Of a stretch of DNA of 55,911 bases, positions 16,676 through 25,245 are shown piece after piece. Both the position numbers and the translations under genes were made by a program. The notes below the pieces were generated by a model. It made no database searches. It worked only from the letters and a program-made list of their open reading frames with translations, and was not told the DNA's origin. Numbering within the stretch: position 1 is the stretch's first letter; the number at the start of each line of letters is the position of its first letter. Source of the stretch: Alphaproteobacteria bacterium (GTDB lineage Bacteria; Pseudomonadota; Alphaproteobacteria; Rhodobacterales; Rhodobacteraceae); the NCBI GenBank assembly GCA_016869875.1, contig VGDE01000003.1, positions 1 through 55,911 of the forward strand, written 5' to 3'.

Positions 16676-17107
16676 ATGGACGCCATGAGGAAACTTTCAG
16701 GCCGCTGCCTTTGCGGCAAAGTCGTGGTAACTGTCGATGGACAGCACGATGCTCATCCGAGTGCATGCCATTGCCGCATGTGCCAGACATGGACCGGCGG
16801 GGTCTTTCTGGGATTCACCGCTGCCGCCGAAGCGGTTTCCGTAGAGGGTCCAGTCAAGCATTTCCAATCCACTCCATTTGCTGAACGCGCCTTCTGCGGC
16901 ACGTGCGGAACGCATCTCTGGATACGGAACACGGATGATCACGCAGCGGCATACGATCTGATGCCCGGCCTGTTCGATGCAGCTCGGGATTGGCCGCTGT
17001 GCTCTGAGATCTACACCGACAAAGCCATGGCTTCGATTTGCCTGGAAGGCGGCCATCCGCGAAAGACCGAGGCGGAGTATCAAGCCGCCAATCCTCATCT
17101 CGACTGA
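16676..17107 (+). CDS. GFA / CENP-V family zinc protein
   Basis: A 143-residue member of the glutathione-dependent formaldehyde-activating enzyme (GFA/CENP-V) family. Cys pairs that bind zinc are visible in order: GRCLCGKV, ACHCRMCQTW and FCGTCGTHLW. Family members bind S-hydroxymethylglutathione or related adducts; many have other roles. The ATG at 16676 follows AGGGGA by about 6 nt, and an in-frame upstream start at 16628 lacks a site. It is a single gene with no obvious operon partner. Confidence 0.87.
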   Translation: MDAMRKLSGRCLCGKVVVTVDGQHDAHPSACHCRMCQTWTGGVFLGFTAAAEAVSVEGPVKHFQSTPFAERAFCGTCGTHLWIRNTDDHAAAYDLMPGLFDAARDWPLCSEIYTDKAMASICLEGGHPRKTEAEYQAANPHLD

Positions 17108-17433
17108 TATCTGTAGTGCACATACGTCTGCCTGCTACTGCCAAGGCGTCACAGCCGCGACTGGCAGTACTGGGCTTTGCGCTTCGATCTATAAGGTTGC
17201 AGTAGGGACAGCTGTTTGTTTCACGAAAGCCTTCTGGAGAGCCGGGAGGCTCCATTTTCCTATGCAGACTTAACTTGAAACGCGACACGGGCGCCGACTT
17301 AGCCTGACCCGGGCGGGCGGAGACATCCGCCATCGCAGCCCGTCCGGGTCAGGCGGGGATCCAGCGCCACTGACAGCGTGAACTGTAGTGTTGCCGCTGG
17401 CCTCAGGAGGGCCGGGGACTTCAATAGGGCAGC
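17108..17433. other. Intergenic region with a 51-bp branched hairpin
   Basis: No gene is visible between GFA (plus) and the VOC gene (minus), which converge. At 17303-17353 lies a strong inverted repeat: CCTGACCCGG at the left pairs with CCGGGTCAGG at the right, extended by GGG/CCC. A small inner CGGA/TCCG stem sits in the loop. It may be a bidirectional terminator for the two converging genes or the remnant of a mobile end. Confidence 0.45.
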
Positions 17434-17859
17434 TCAATTCTCCAGCGGAAGCAGGTCCGGGTTCCAGACGATTTCCCAAAGGTGCCCGTCAGGGTCTCGG
17501 AAATAGCCAGCGTAGCCGCCGTAAAATGTGTCCTGTGCAGATTTGATCACTTCAGCACCTGCCCGCACCGCATCCTCCATGTACTGATCGACTTCTTCCG
17601 GTCGCGCTACATTATGCCCGATCGTTATGGCGGTCGGGCTAACCGGCTGTACTGGCAACCCGGTATCGTGGGCGATGTCGGCCTGCGACCAGAGGGCGAG
17701 CTTCAGCCCGCCGGACAGGTCAAAGAACGCCACCGCACCATGCTCGAACTCCTGTCCGATGATGCCCTCGGTGGGCATCCCAAGCCCATCACGGTAAAAG
17801 GAAAGCGAGCGTTCGAGGTCACTCACGCCAAGTGTTATAACGGAAATTCTCGGCTTCAT
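17434..17859 (-). CDS. VOC family (glyoxalase/bleomycin resistance) protein
   Basis: A 141-residue vicinal-oxygen-chelate protein. Two beta-alpha-beta-beta-beta modules are visible: residues 1-60 start RISVITLGVSDLERSLSFYR, and residues ~70-135 end with FRDPDGHLWEIVWNPD. The DPDGHLWEI motif carries the metal-binding Glu. Members act as dioxygenases, glyoxalases, epimerases or binding proteins. The substrate is not predictable. It is transcribed toward the hairpin-containing gap. It is a stand-alone gene between GFA and an IS30 element. Confidence 0.87.
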   Translation of the reverse strand: MKPRISVITLGVSDLERSLSFYRDGLGMPTEGIIGQEFEHGAVAFFDLSGGLKLALWSQADIAHDTGLPVQPVSPTAITIGHNVARPEEVDQYMEDAVRAGAEVIKSAQDTFYGGYAGYFRDPDGHLWEIVWNPDLLPLEN

Positions 17860-18050
17860 GTCATACCCTACCTATCGGCTCCTGCACCGCGCAGACGCCT
17901 TGATAGTCTCGGGCCGCTGCCTTGCAACGGAAGGACCCGCAGGGTGCGGGGGCTGGGCCAACCTTCCCAAGCCTAACCTGTTTCAGACCGGTAAATGTTA
18001 GGCAGGATAACCTGTACCGTCAACGGCAGCGAACACTCGCAACTCAAACG

Positions 18051-19049
18051 CTATTGCAGGCCTGAGGCCTTCGCCAACTCCTCGCGGAAGACCTCGGCCG
18101 GCGTCCTGTAGCCAAGGCATTTGCGGGGCGTGGCGTTCATCCGCTGAGCCAAGCCCAGCAACTCTTTCTGCTGGATTGTCAGCAAGATCGTGTCGCGCGG
18201 AAGCCAGCGCCGGACGCGGCGGTTCGTGTTCTCAACTGTAGGCTTCTGCCAAGGCGCCTGTGGATCGCACAACCAGGCCTGCGCCCCAAGCCCTTCCTCA
18301 AGCTCGCGCCACGACACAAACTCAAGGCCTCGATCGAAAGTCAGGCTTTGACGGGCATGCCGGGGCAGGGGCGAGAGCAGCTTGATCAGGTTGTCCATGA
18401 TTGGACTGGACCGCCGATCGTTGTTGCGGAAGATCGCCGTGTAACGGCTGACGCGCTCGACCACCGTGGCCAGATTGGCCGGCCCATGCTCCTTTCGGAA
18501 GATCATCAGGTCGGCCTCCCAATGGCCGAAGACCTGCCGGTCTTTGACGGCTTGAGGGCGGTTCCTGATCATGCAGCGCTCTGGGAAGACAAGGCTTCTC
18601 GGCTTGCGCGCGTAGCGCGCCTTGCGCTTGCGCCGCCGCTCGGGAAGATAACGGGCAAGCTCCTGTGCTCGGCCATCTGGAGAGTAGACGTAGCAGTAGA
18701 TAGTCTCGTGGCAGACGCGCCGCCGCGCGCGCTCATGCCGCATGCGCCCGGCAATCTGCTGCGGTGACCAGCCGGCCTCCAGTGCTGCGATCACGCCGTC
18801 CCGCAAGTCACCATCCTGCAGGAGCTTAGCCTGCCTCTTGCGGTGGTCGTCGGCCAGGTGCTGAGCGTTCATGTGCCAGTAGCCCGTCGCCATCGGCACC
18901 TCCGGATCGCGCCAGAAGTTGCGCCCGATCTCGCGGTGGATCGTCGAGCGGTGCCGGCCGAGTTGCACCGCAATCTGCGCCACGCTGATCTTGCGCTGCA
19001 GCATGCCCGCAATGATGCGGCGCTCGGAGAGGGTGAGATGCGATGCCAA
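18051..19049 (-). CDS. IS30-family transposase
   Basis: A 332-residue transposase of the IS30 family, full length. The N-terminal HTH (ERRIIAGMLQRKISVAQIAV) and the IS30 motif GRHRSTIHREI are present. The DDE catalytic core includes GHWEADLMIF, TFDRGLEF and the Glu of PTVENTNRRV. Possible terminal repeats are weak: an 'ACTCAAACGCT' stretch near 18042 and a related 'CCTGAAACGCG' stretch near 19101 (reverse). The element would therefore span about 18.04-19.11 kb. The transposase looks intact, so it may still be active. Confidence 0.9.
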   Translation of the reverse strand: MASHLTLSERRIIAGMLQRKISVAQIAVQLGRHRSTIHREIGRNFWRDPEVPMATGYWHMNAQHLADDHRKRQAKLLQDGDLRDGVIAALEAGWSPQQIAGRMRHERARRRVCHETIYCYVYSPDGRAQELARYLPERRRKRKARYARKPRSLVFPERCMIRNRPQAVKDRQVFGHWEADLMIFRKEHGPANLATVVERVSRYTAIFRNNDRRSSPIMDNLIKLLSPLPRHARQSLTFDRGLEFVSWRELEEGLGAQAWLCDPQAPWQKPTVENTNRRVRRWLPRDTILLTIQQKELLGLAQRMNATPRKCLGYRTPAEVFREELAKASGLQ

Positions 19050-19203
19050 GTTGAACTCCTCGATCAGCGAAAGCCCAGCAAATCATGGCTTGTCGCGTTT
19101 CAGGATAGAACCCACCGGTTCTACATCATAACACCTAGTAATCCGTCTTATGTAACCCAGTTGTTAAGGATCAGGGCTGCTGCACGCAAATTGGCAGTTT
19201 GGT

Positions 19204-19551
19204 TCAGCGACGCGCCACTAGCAGTCCCAGAAGAACACCTACGCCTGCTGCAATCCCCAAAGCTTGGATCGGGTAGCCTCGAACAAGGTCCCTGGTTTCC
19301 TCGTAACCGAGTTCCGCATAAAAGGCTGCTTCCTGTGCGCGCTGCTCACCCGCTTTATACAGGCGTTCAGCATAGCCTTGTCCCGCCTCCTGGAGGGGAG
19401 TTATATATTCATGGCCCACCCCAAAAGCCGCATTGGCAAGCGCCGCCCCACGCTCAGCCAGACCAGCAACACCTCCTTCTCGAGAATCTGACATATTATT
19501 GTCGGCTGCATCGACATCCTGTTTCGTTGTGACAGGCGGGGTCTGTGCCAT
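19204..19551 (-). CDS. DUF883 (ElaB/YqjD-like) membrane-anchored protein
   Basis: A 115-residue protein ending in a single membrane helix (IQALGIAAGVGVLLGLLVARR), preceded by a helical Ala/Glu-rich cytoplasmic part. This is the DUF883/YqjD/ElaB layout, whose members bind ribosomes or the inner membrane in stationary or stress phase. It starts MAQTPPVTT. It lies close to three DUF2382 stress proteins, which fits a stress-response island. Its 5' region (19552-19700) holds no other gene. Confidence 0.75.
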   Translation of the reverse strand: MAQTPPVTTKQDVDAADNNMSDSREGGVAGLAERGAALANAAFGVGHEYITPLQEAGQGYAERLYKAGEQRAQEAAFYAELGYEETRDLVRGYPIQALGIAAGVGVLLGLLVARR

Positions 19552-19718
19552 TGCATGATCCTTTTTAAGTGGGGACGCTGTCCCGAATATAATTAAATCC
19601 CCAGTGAGGGTCTGGTTCCGTGTGTGGCCAAAACACCGGATTAGAGCTTAGTAGGGTCTCCAAGGGGTAAAGGTGTGAGTAATGAGTTGCAGAGCGAGGC
19701 TGGCGGCACGTTTGCACA

Positions 19719-19743
19719 GGAACATTTATAGAAGCGTACTGTT
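19719..19743 (+). promoter_or_regulatory. Candidate EcfG-type stress promoter upstream of receiver gene
   Basis: GGAAC at 19719-19723, 16 bp, then TGTT at 19740-19743. The alphaproteobacterial general-stress factor EcfG prefers GGAAC-N16/17-CGTT, so one position differs. It ends about 26 bp before the start of the receiver gene. A similar GGAAC-N16-GGTT is found upstream of the DUF2382 gene pair (22528-22552). Weak but repeated pattern. Confidence 0.3.
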
Positions 19744-19769
19744 GCATTATCTGCAAGCTGCGGAGACAG

Positions 19770-20138
19770 ATGATGAACAAACCTGATCTTGCCGGAAGGC
19801 ATATTCTTGTAGTGGAGGATGAATTCATTCTCAGCCTTGATATCTGCACGCAGATAGAAGCCTTCGGGGGCGTGGTTATCGGCCCTGCTGCAACTCTGGA
19901 GGATGGATACGCGCTTCTCCAAGCGTTGCCGCAACCAGACGGAGGCATCCTTAACATCAGGATTGGTAGTGAGATGGTCTACCCATTGGCCGATGAGCTG
20001 CTGGCAGCAGGCATCCCTATCATCTTCGCAAGCAGCGAGAGTAAGGCCAGCATCCCTGACGAATATGCGCTTGTGCCGCTGCTGAGCAAGCCCATCAACA
20101 TGATGCACGTGGCCGAGGAGCTGTTCCCTGCGTCCTAA
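19770..20138 (+). CDS. Receiver-domain protein lacking the phosphoacceptor Asp
   Basis: A 122-residue stand-alone CheY-like receiver domain. The acidic pocket is present (Glu16-Asp17), and so is the conserved Lys of LLSKPI. The phosphoacceptor position, however, is Asn62 (ILNIRIG, where homologues have ILDVNL). The codon is AAC at 19953. The domain should therefore not be phosphorylated in the normal way. It could be a constitutive pseudo-receiver or a decoy. The start at 19770 or 19773 is supported by GGAG 4-7 nt upstream. A terminator follows (20166-20189). Confidence 0.85.
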   Translation: MMNKPDLAGRHILVVEDEFILSLDICTQIEAFGGVVIGPAATLEDGYALLQALPQPDGGILNIRIGSEMVYPLADELLAAGIPIIFASSESKASIPDEYALVPLLSKPINMMHVAEELFPAS

Positions 20139-20165
20139 AGGTCGCGGGGGGACCAGATATACGAG

Positions 20166-20189
20166 GAGGGCCGCTCCAGCGCGGCCCTC
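20166..20189 (+). terminator. Intrinsic terminator after receiver gene
   Basis: GAGGGCCGC pairs with GCGGCCCTC around a 6-nt loop, followed by TTGTTTT. It lies 28 nt past the receiver stop. The minus-strand DUF2382 gene ends at 20235, so it may serve both convergent genes. Confidence 0.8.
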
Positions 20190-20234
20190 TTGTTTTGTGG
20201 TCTCAGTGGTGAGGTGAGAGCTAAACCCCGGCCA

Positions 20235-21074
20235 TCAGCAGCAACACTTCCGGCTGCGATCCAGATCATGGCGCTCCACGGCCGTACGCTCGTCGTCCAC
20301 CTCGACCTCGGTGTGGCGTACCGTGTCGGATACCGTTTCCTGACGGGTATCACTAGTTTTGCGCAACCCAATTTCCTCTACGACGCGGGCTTCTTTCGAA
20401 ACGACGGCTTCCTCCCGGTGCTCTTCTGCCTCAAACGAGCGCTCTCGGTAGTCCTCATCCACCTTGGCGGGACGATCGACCGGGGTCCGTACCCGCTTGA
20501 CATGCTCGTCTCGCAGCTCAACCATCTCGCTGACCGGTGTCTCCACCGTATAGGCGCGGACACGGACGCGGCCGTGGCTCGTGTCGCGTTTGCCGACACG
20601 CAACCTCTCCTCGACGACCGGGATCGTCTCGTCCGCGGATGCCGCGGAATGGTCGGTGGTGGTGGGATATCCAGTTGCATACGTGCTGGCCTCGTAGCCG
20701 CCCCAACCTTCGCTGCGCCAGTTGGCCTCGCGTTCGTCAAGGTTCACGGTGCCTTCGTCATCCAGAATGTCGAGAACCGTCTCATACTCCGTGTTGGTGA
20801 CACCCGATACAGTCAGAAGCTGGCCGCCACGCGACAGGCCCTCGGCATAGCTGTAGCGGTCTTCCTCAGGCATCAGGAGATCGCCAAGGCTATCCCAGAA
20901 GCCTTTGCCCTGATCGGTCTGGGTGGGTGTGGTGCCCGTGCTGCCGGCGTCCATACGGATTCGGCTCATGTCCACCCCAGCCTCAAGAAGCCGATCAACA
21001 GTGCGTTGTGCGTCATCCTGGCTGTCGAAGAGTGCGGAGACGGATGTCTGGCCCGTGGTGCTGTCATAGGTCAT
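20235..21074 (-). CDS. DUF2382 (YsnF/AvaK-like) stress protein
   Basis: A 279-residue protein with two parts. Residues 1-120 are an N-terminal domain similar to general-stress proteins (SVSALFDSQDDAQRTVDRLL, GFWDSLGDLLMPEEDRYSYA and LDILDDEGTVNL). Residues ~145-265 are a DUF2382 domain (PVVEERLRVGKRDTSHGRVR, then EEAVVSKEARVVEEIGLRKT). The very end is Arg-Lys-Cys-Cys-Cys, an unusual cysteine cluster. It is a paralogue of the gene at 23015, in the opposite orientation. DUF2382 proteins are stress-induced in many bacteria; function is unknown. Confidence 0.85.
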   Translation of the reverse strand: MTYDSTTGQTSVSALFDSQDDAQRTVDRLLEAGVDMSRIRMDAGSTGTTPTQTDQGKGFWDSLGDLLMPEEDRYSYAEGLSRGGQLLTVSGVTNTEYETVLDILDDEGTVNLDEREANWRSEGWGGYEASTYATGYPTTTDHSAASADETIPVVEERLRVGKRDTSHGRVRVRAYTVETPVSEMVELRDEHVKRVRTPVDRPAKVDEDYRERSFEAEEHREEAVVSKEARVVEEIGLRKTSDTRQETVSDTVRHTEVEVDDERTAVERHDLDRSRKCCC

Positions 21075-21311
21075 TGGAATGATCCTTCCATTTCAGGATC
21101 AGAGGACAGGTTCGAACACTGGATGTTCCCCTCATCACATGACAACCGGCGGAATTTGGCTGGGTTCGAAATAGATTCCGGTGTGCCCGTAATCCAGTTG
21201 GGATATGTATATTTTCAGCAAAGCCTCCGGTTCGGCTTTATCCTCATGTATCGTAGTGCGCGCCGAGCATAGCGGATTGCCAAGCAGCATGGATAACCGT
21301 CACGCAACCGG

Positions 21312-22109
21312 TCAATTCTTGAGATAGGCGTGATGGTAAGCCAGGGCGATCAGGGCGCCGCCGGCAAGATTGCCAAGAGTGACGACGACAAGGTTCGAGA
21401 CGATGCCGATGACGGTGATTTGGGTGGCGGCGCCGGTAGCAAACTGGATAAGCCAAGCATAGGGCAGAAGGAACATGTTGGCCACAGAATGCTCGAAACC
21501 GGCAGCAACGAATGCCGCAATGGGCAGGATTACCGCGGCCAGTTTTTGGGTCACTGTCTGTCCGCCATAGGCCATCCATACGGCAGTGCAGACCAGCATA
21601 TTCGCGAGTACCCCACTGGCAATGAGCGCGGTAAAGCCCTTGGTGGTCTTTTCGGCACCCAGTTCGAGTGCCGCCTGCGCAATGGCACCTTCGCCAGCCT
21701 CATGGAGGCCTGAGGCAAGCGTCAGGAGCGCCAAAAGAACGGAACCTAAAAAGTTGGCCGCATAGACAACAGCGAGTGCGGCAGCAGCTTTGCTCGCATC
21801 AAGTTTCCCGGCGGCGACCGAGCTAAGCATCAGTGTATTGCCGGTGAACAGTTCGGCTCCCGCCACAACCACCAGGACAAGGCCGAGGACAAAAACGAGG
21901 CCTGCAAGCGTCTGTCCAATGCCGTACGGCATGGCCTCAGCGCCGGCGAGGGCGATGAGGGCAAATATTCCGCCAAAGCCGATATAGACGCCAGCTAGAA
22001 GGCCAAGAATAATACGCGGAGCATTGTTCAGAGCAGCCTTGTCTTCCAACGCCTCTCGTACGGTTTTGGCAAGGTAGGGCGGTTCGGGCAAGGTAAGAGC
22101 GTCGGGCAT
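21312..22109 (-). CDS. Formate/nitrite transporter (FNT) family protein
   Basis: A 265-residue FNT-family channel, normal length. Six hydrophobic helices are visible, with the conserved GAELFTGNTLML motif near residue 90 and VLANMLVCTAVWMAYG near 175. NLAGGALIALAYHHAY closes the sequence. These pentameric channels carry small monovalent acids such as formate or nitrite. The ATG at 22109 follows GAGGAG by 4 nt. It is divergently oriented to the DUF2382 pair, sharing a 466-bp intergenic region. The exact substrate is not known. Confidence 0.87.
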   Translation of the reverse strand: MPDALTLPEPPYLAKTVREALEDKAALNNAPRIILGLLAGVYIGFGGIFALIALAGAEAMPYGIGQTLAGLVFVLGLVLVVVAGAELFTGNTLMLSSVAAGKLDASKAAAALAVVYAANFLGSVLLALLTLASGLHEAGEGAIAQAALELGAEKTTKGFTALIASGVLANMLVCTAVWMAYGGQTVTQKLAAVILPIAAFVAAGFEHSVANMFLLPYAWLIQFATGAATQITVIGIVSNLVVVTLGNLAGGALIALAYHHAYLKN

Positions 22110-22575
22110 AGGACTCCTCGGGTACTGGGTAGAAAACAAGAGCCCGAAGCTTCGTCTTGTTCCGGAATTGCCGCAAAAGCTCGTCCTGTCAGCTCCTTGG
22201 CAAACTGTAACCTTACCATAGCAGCGCCACGAGCTCGGCCGCGTGGAAGCACCATGATACTGAGTGATCGGATCACTGTCGCATATGCGTTATCAATTGC
22301 TCCAAGCGCTTCTTGCGTCCTTCATCCGTCGCAACCGCTGCGCATTATAAAGAACTTAGCAAATCAACTGGTACGGCTGCCCCTCGATGCTAAGTCAGCA
22401 TGGGCCCTTCGGATAGTTTGATCCGAACAGTACCGCGGCCTCACTCCACGTGAGGTCTGATCGCTGCAGTCTCCGAAGACGCAGCACGGCATTAGTGGAG
22501 ACTAACTTATATTGCCATCCTGAAACCGGAACGAACCGTGGACGGCAAGGTTGTGGATCATCACGGAGGGATGTG
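22110..22575. other. Divergent promoter region between FNT and DUF2382 genes
   Basis: No gene is visible in these 466 bp. They should hold promoters for both flanking genes. On the plus strand GGAAC at 22528, 16 bp, then GGTT (22549-22552) resembles an EcfG-type stress promoter with one mismatch. It lies about 24 bp before the DUF2382 start and fits a stress-regulated unit. Confidence 0.4.
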
Positions 22576-23025
22576 ATGACATCTGACCACGACCACGACC
22601 ACGACCACGACCAAGCCGAGCAGACCGTCCCGCTCATGGAAGAGCAACTGACGGTCACAAAGCGGAAGAGGGTGACAGACCGGGTCAGGGTCTCGACAGT
22701 CACCGAGACGTTGGACAGCCTTGTGCCCGTCGATTTCTCTGACGTCGAGATAGATGTGGTCCGGGTCCCCATCGAGCGGGATATCGATGTCGCCCCTGAT
22801 ATCGTGACCCAAGGGGACCTGACGATCATTCCCGTGGTCGAGGAGCGGATCGTCATCACGCGACAGCTTGTGCTGCGCGAAGAGATCCATGTCCGCCGCA
22901 CCGAACGCCGGGAAACCTCCGACATTCCGGTCACCATCCGGCGTCAGCGCGCCGTAATCGACCATCTCGGCCCTCAGACCGGGGGTCAAATCATCAGCAA
23001 AGAGGAAACTCACGATGACCTATGA
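22576..23025 (+). CDS. Small DUF2382 protein with His-Asp-rich N-terminus
   Basis: A 149-residue DUF2382 protein consisting essentially of one domain (TVPLMEEQLTVTKRKRVTDR to RRETSDIPVTIRRQRAVIDH). The N-terminus has four alternating His-Asp pairs (residues 5-12), a likely metal-binding tail. The ATG at 22576 follows GGAGGG by about 5 nt, so the upstream in-frame codons are not used. It overlaps the next DUF2382 gene by 11 nt, giving a coupled pair. The function is unknown beyond the stress association of the family. Confidence 0.82.
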   Translation: MTSDHDHDHDHDQAEQTVPLMEEQLTVTKRKRVTDRVRVSTVTETLDSLVPVDFSDVEIDVVRVPIERDIDVAPDIVTQGDLTIIPVVEERIVITRQLVLREEIHVRRTERRETSDIPVTIRRQRAVIDHLGPQTGGQIISKEETHDDL

Positions 23026-23881
23026 CAATGACGCCGGTACTTCCAACGGAAGCATGTCCGTCTCCGCCTTGTTCGATACGAACGCCGATGCCCAGAACGC
23101 CGTATCGCGGCTTGAAGCGCTTGGGATATCGCGCACGCAGATCAGAACAGTCGAGGGTGCGACCCAGTCCACTGAGCAGAGAACCTCGACGAACGAAGAC
23201 AAGGGATTCTGGGATAGCCTCGGCGATTTCTTCTTTCCCGACGAAGACCGCTACACCTATGCCGAGGGGCTGTCGCGGGGTGGGGTTCTTGTTACCGTGA
23301 CGGGCCTGACGGCCGCGCACTACGATCAGGTTCTCGACATCCTGGACGACGAGGGCACTGTCGATTTGGCCGAGCGCGAGGAGAGCTGGCGGTCGGAAGG
23401 CTGGGGTGGCTATGAGGTCAGCCCCCATGCGACCGAAGCCAGGACCGTGGGTTCGTCTGTCGGTAATGATGGCAGCTATGCCGATACCTCCGTTCAAGCG
23501 GACGACGAGAGCATTCCGATCGTCGAGGAGCGGCTGCGCGTCGGCAAGCGAGACACCAGCCACGGTCGCGTTCGTGTCCGGGCCTACACTGTCGAGGAAC
23601 CTGTGAGTGAAACGGTGAACTTGCGTGAGGATCGCGTCGAGTTGGAAAGGCGCCCGGTTGATCGGGCCGTCACCGATGCCGACACCGCTTTCCAGGACCG
23701 GACAGTCGAAGCCGAGGAGTATGTTGAGGAGGCGGTCGTCTCAAAAGAGGCACGTGTCGTCGAGGAAGTAAGCCTGCGTAAGACCAGCGATACGCGTCAG
23801 GAAACGGTGACCGACAGCGTTCGTCACACGGAAGTCGAGATTGACGACGAACGGTCCGATCCTTCCCGCCCCATCCGCTAA
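23015..23881 (+). CDS. DUF2382 (YsnF/AvaK-like) stress protein, paralogue
   Basis: A 288-residue paralogue of the protein at 20235. The same N-terminal domain (SVSALFDTNADAQNAVSRLE, GFWDSLGDFFFPDEDRYTYA and LDILDDEGTVDL) is followed by the same DUF2382 domain (VEERLRVGKRDTSHGRVRVR, SKEARVVEEVSLRKTSDTRQ). It lacks the terminal cysteine cluster. It forms an overlapping pair with the small DUF2382 gene and ends before a perfect terminator. The near-identical segments suggest an ancient local duplication or import as a unit. Confidence 0.87.
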   Translation: MTYDNDAGTSNGSMSVSALFDTNADAQNAVSRLEALGISRTQIRTVEGATQSTEQRTSTNEDKGFWDSLGDFFFPDEDRYTYAEGLSRGGVLVTVTGLTAAHYDQVLDILDDEGTVDLAEREESWRSEGWGGYEVSPHATEARTVGSSVGNDGSYADTSVQADDESIPIVEERLRVGKRDTSHGRVRVRAYTVEEPVSETVNLREDRVELERRPVDRAVTDADTAFQDRTVEAEEYVEEAVVSKEARVVEEVSLRKTSDTRQETVTDSVRHTEVEIDDERSDPSRPIR

Positions 23882-23903
23882 GCTCAAAGCTACTAATGAA
23901 TTG

Positions 23904-23937
23904 ATAAGGGCCGCATCATTACTGATGCGGCCCTTAT
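23904..23937 (+). terminator. Strong intrinsic terminator
   Basis: A 15-bp perfect stem (23904-23918 with 23923-23937) around a TTAC loop is followed by TTTT. It starts 22 nt past the stop of the DUF2382 gene. This is the clearest terminator in the window and ends the DUF2382 unit. Confidence 0.93.
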
Positions 23938-23991
23938 TTTGAGTATGAAGATTGGTCACCCATGCGCAGACCATTATAACCCGAGAAATTC

Positions 23992-24693
23992 ATGAGAGCA
24001 TACCCGCCTCGAAACCCGCTACGGAAACTTGGCCAGTTCATCGCTTTCCATCGGTTGCTGGTCATTACATTGATGTGCTGGACAGCTTTTGCATGTACCG
24101 CAATTTTGATGGTCTTGGGCTATACGGCTCGAGTGGATACCTGGAGCCTGCTGGCTTTTCGTGAGGTTCCAGAACTGACACTATCCGGGCCGAAATGGTT
24201 GAGTGTGGCAATTCGCGACATGACCGCCTTAGGCGGATTTCCGGTTCGCAATCTTTTGGCCATCATGGCGATGGCGATCTTGCTGGCGCTTCGGCGTCAG
24301 CATCAGGTGTTGGTGGTTCTGACAGCGATCGTCAGTGGAATGCTTCTGGAATATTGGCTGAAGGAATGCTTTGGCCGTCCGCGACCTGCCATTGTGCCGC
24401 ACCTCATGTCCATAAATGGCAATAGCTTCCCGAGTGGCCACGTCTTCAATGGCAGCGTAGTCTATATCAGCATCGCGCTGGCATTTGCGGGCATGCCCCG
24501 GAAAACGACCACGCGCCTGATGATTATGGGCACTGCGATTGCAACTTGCATGATGATAGGCCTGACCCGGGTCGCTTTGGGTGTTCATTATCTCACGGAT
24601 GCTGTTGCCGGACTGGTGGGCGGCGCTGGATGGGCGTTGCTGGTTTATGCGCTCTTACGTTCAAGCCCCAGCAACCCACCCGCAAGCCCCTGA
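23992..24693 (+). CDS. PAP2-family membrane phosphatase
   Basis: A 233-residue integral membrane phosphatase of the PAP2/lipid phosphatase family. The three catalytic motifs appear in order: KECFGRPRP (~130-138), NSFPSGHVF (~152-160, with the His) and TRVALGVHYLTDAVAG (~200-215, with the second His and Asp). Several hydrophobic helices surround them. It would remove phosphate from lipids or undecaprenyl pyrophosphate on the periplasmic face. It follows the terminator and is its own unit. Confidence 0.9.
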   Translation: MRAYPPRNPLRKLGQFIAFHRLLVITLMCWTAFACTAILMVLGYTARVDTWSLLAFREVPELTLSGPKWLSVAIRDMTALGGFPVRNLLAIMAMAILLALRRQHQVLVVLTAIVSGMLLEYWLKECFGRPRPAIVPHLMSINGNSFPSGHVFNGSVVYISIALAFAGMPRKTTTRLMIMGTAIATCMMIGLTRVALGVHYLTDAVAGLVGGAGWALLVYALLRSSPSNPPASP

Positions 24694-24838
24694 ACTTAAA
24701 TAAGCCTCCCACGGATCTGAATGTCAGCAATGACGATATTCAGATTTTAAAACCGCCTTATTGCTGAGGTTATCAAACTTGAGCGCATCTTGTGCACTTA
24801 CAGATTTAACACCGCCGTAAGTCAATTTCTTACTAGGA

Positions 24839-25051
24839 CTAGTATTTAGCAAGTGACAGGTTCACAGCGCTTTCGCGTCTATCCCGGCCAGTTTCGACGT
24901 CGAAATTGATCTTTTGGCCATCAGTCAACGTTCCAAGTCCTGCGCGCTCAACGGCGGAGATATGAACGAAAACATCCTTGCTGCCATTATCAGGCGCAAT
25001 AAAACCAAAGCCTTTCGCCTCATTATACCATTTTACCGTACCGATTGCCAT
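24839..25051 (-). CDS. cspA: Cold shock protein (CspA family)
   Basis: A 70-residue cold shock domain protein with RNP motifs KGFGFIAPD and VFVHISAVE, the normal length. It binds single-stranded RNA and DNA and unwinds structure. The ATG at 25051 follows AGGAGG by a good spacing; the in-frame extension to 25171 has no family features. The ~120 bp upstream may form the usual untranslated leader. It stands alone on the minus strand. Confidence 0.95.
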   Translation of the reverse strand: MAIGTVKWYNEAKGFGFIAPDNGSKDVFVHISAVERAGLGTLTDGQKINFDVETGRDRRESAVNLSLAKY

Positions 25052-25245
25052 GTTTCCTCCTGTCAGGTTGTGATGCAAAGCTTGGCTGTTGAGCAAAGCG
25101 TGTCCTCTGTAGATTGTCGAGCTTCGAAAGCAGAGTAACGCTATGATCTTTGCGAACCCTGATCTGCTCACTCAATGTTTTTCAAATGGATCAGCATATG
25201 AAAAAAATGCACCGGACTGCGTCCATAATTGGCGGCCAGAGGATC

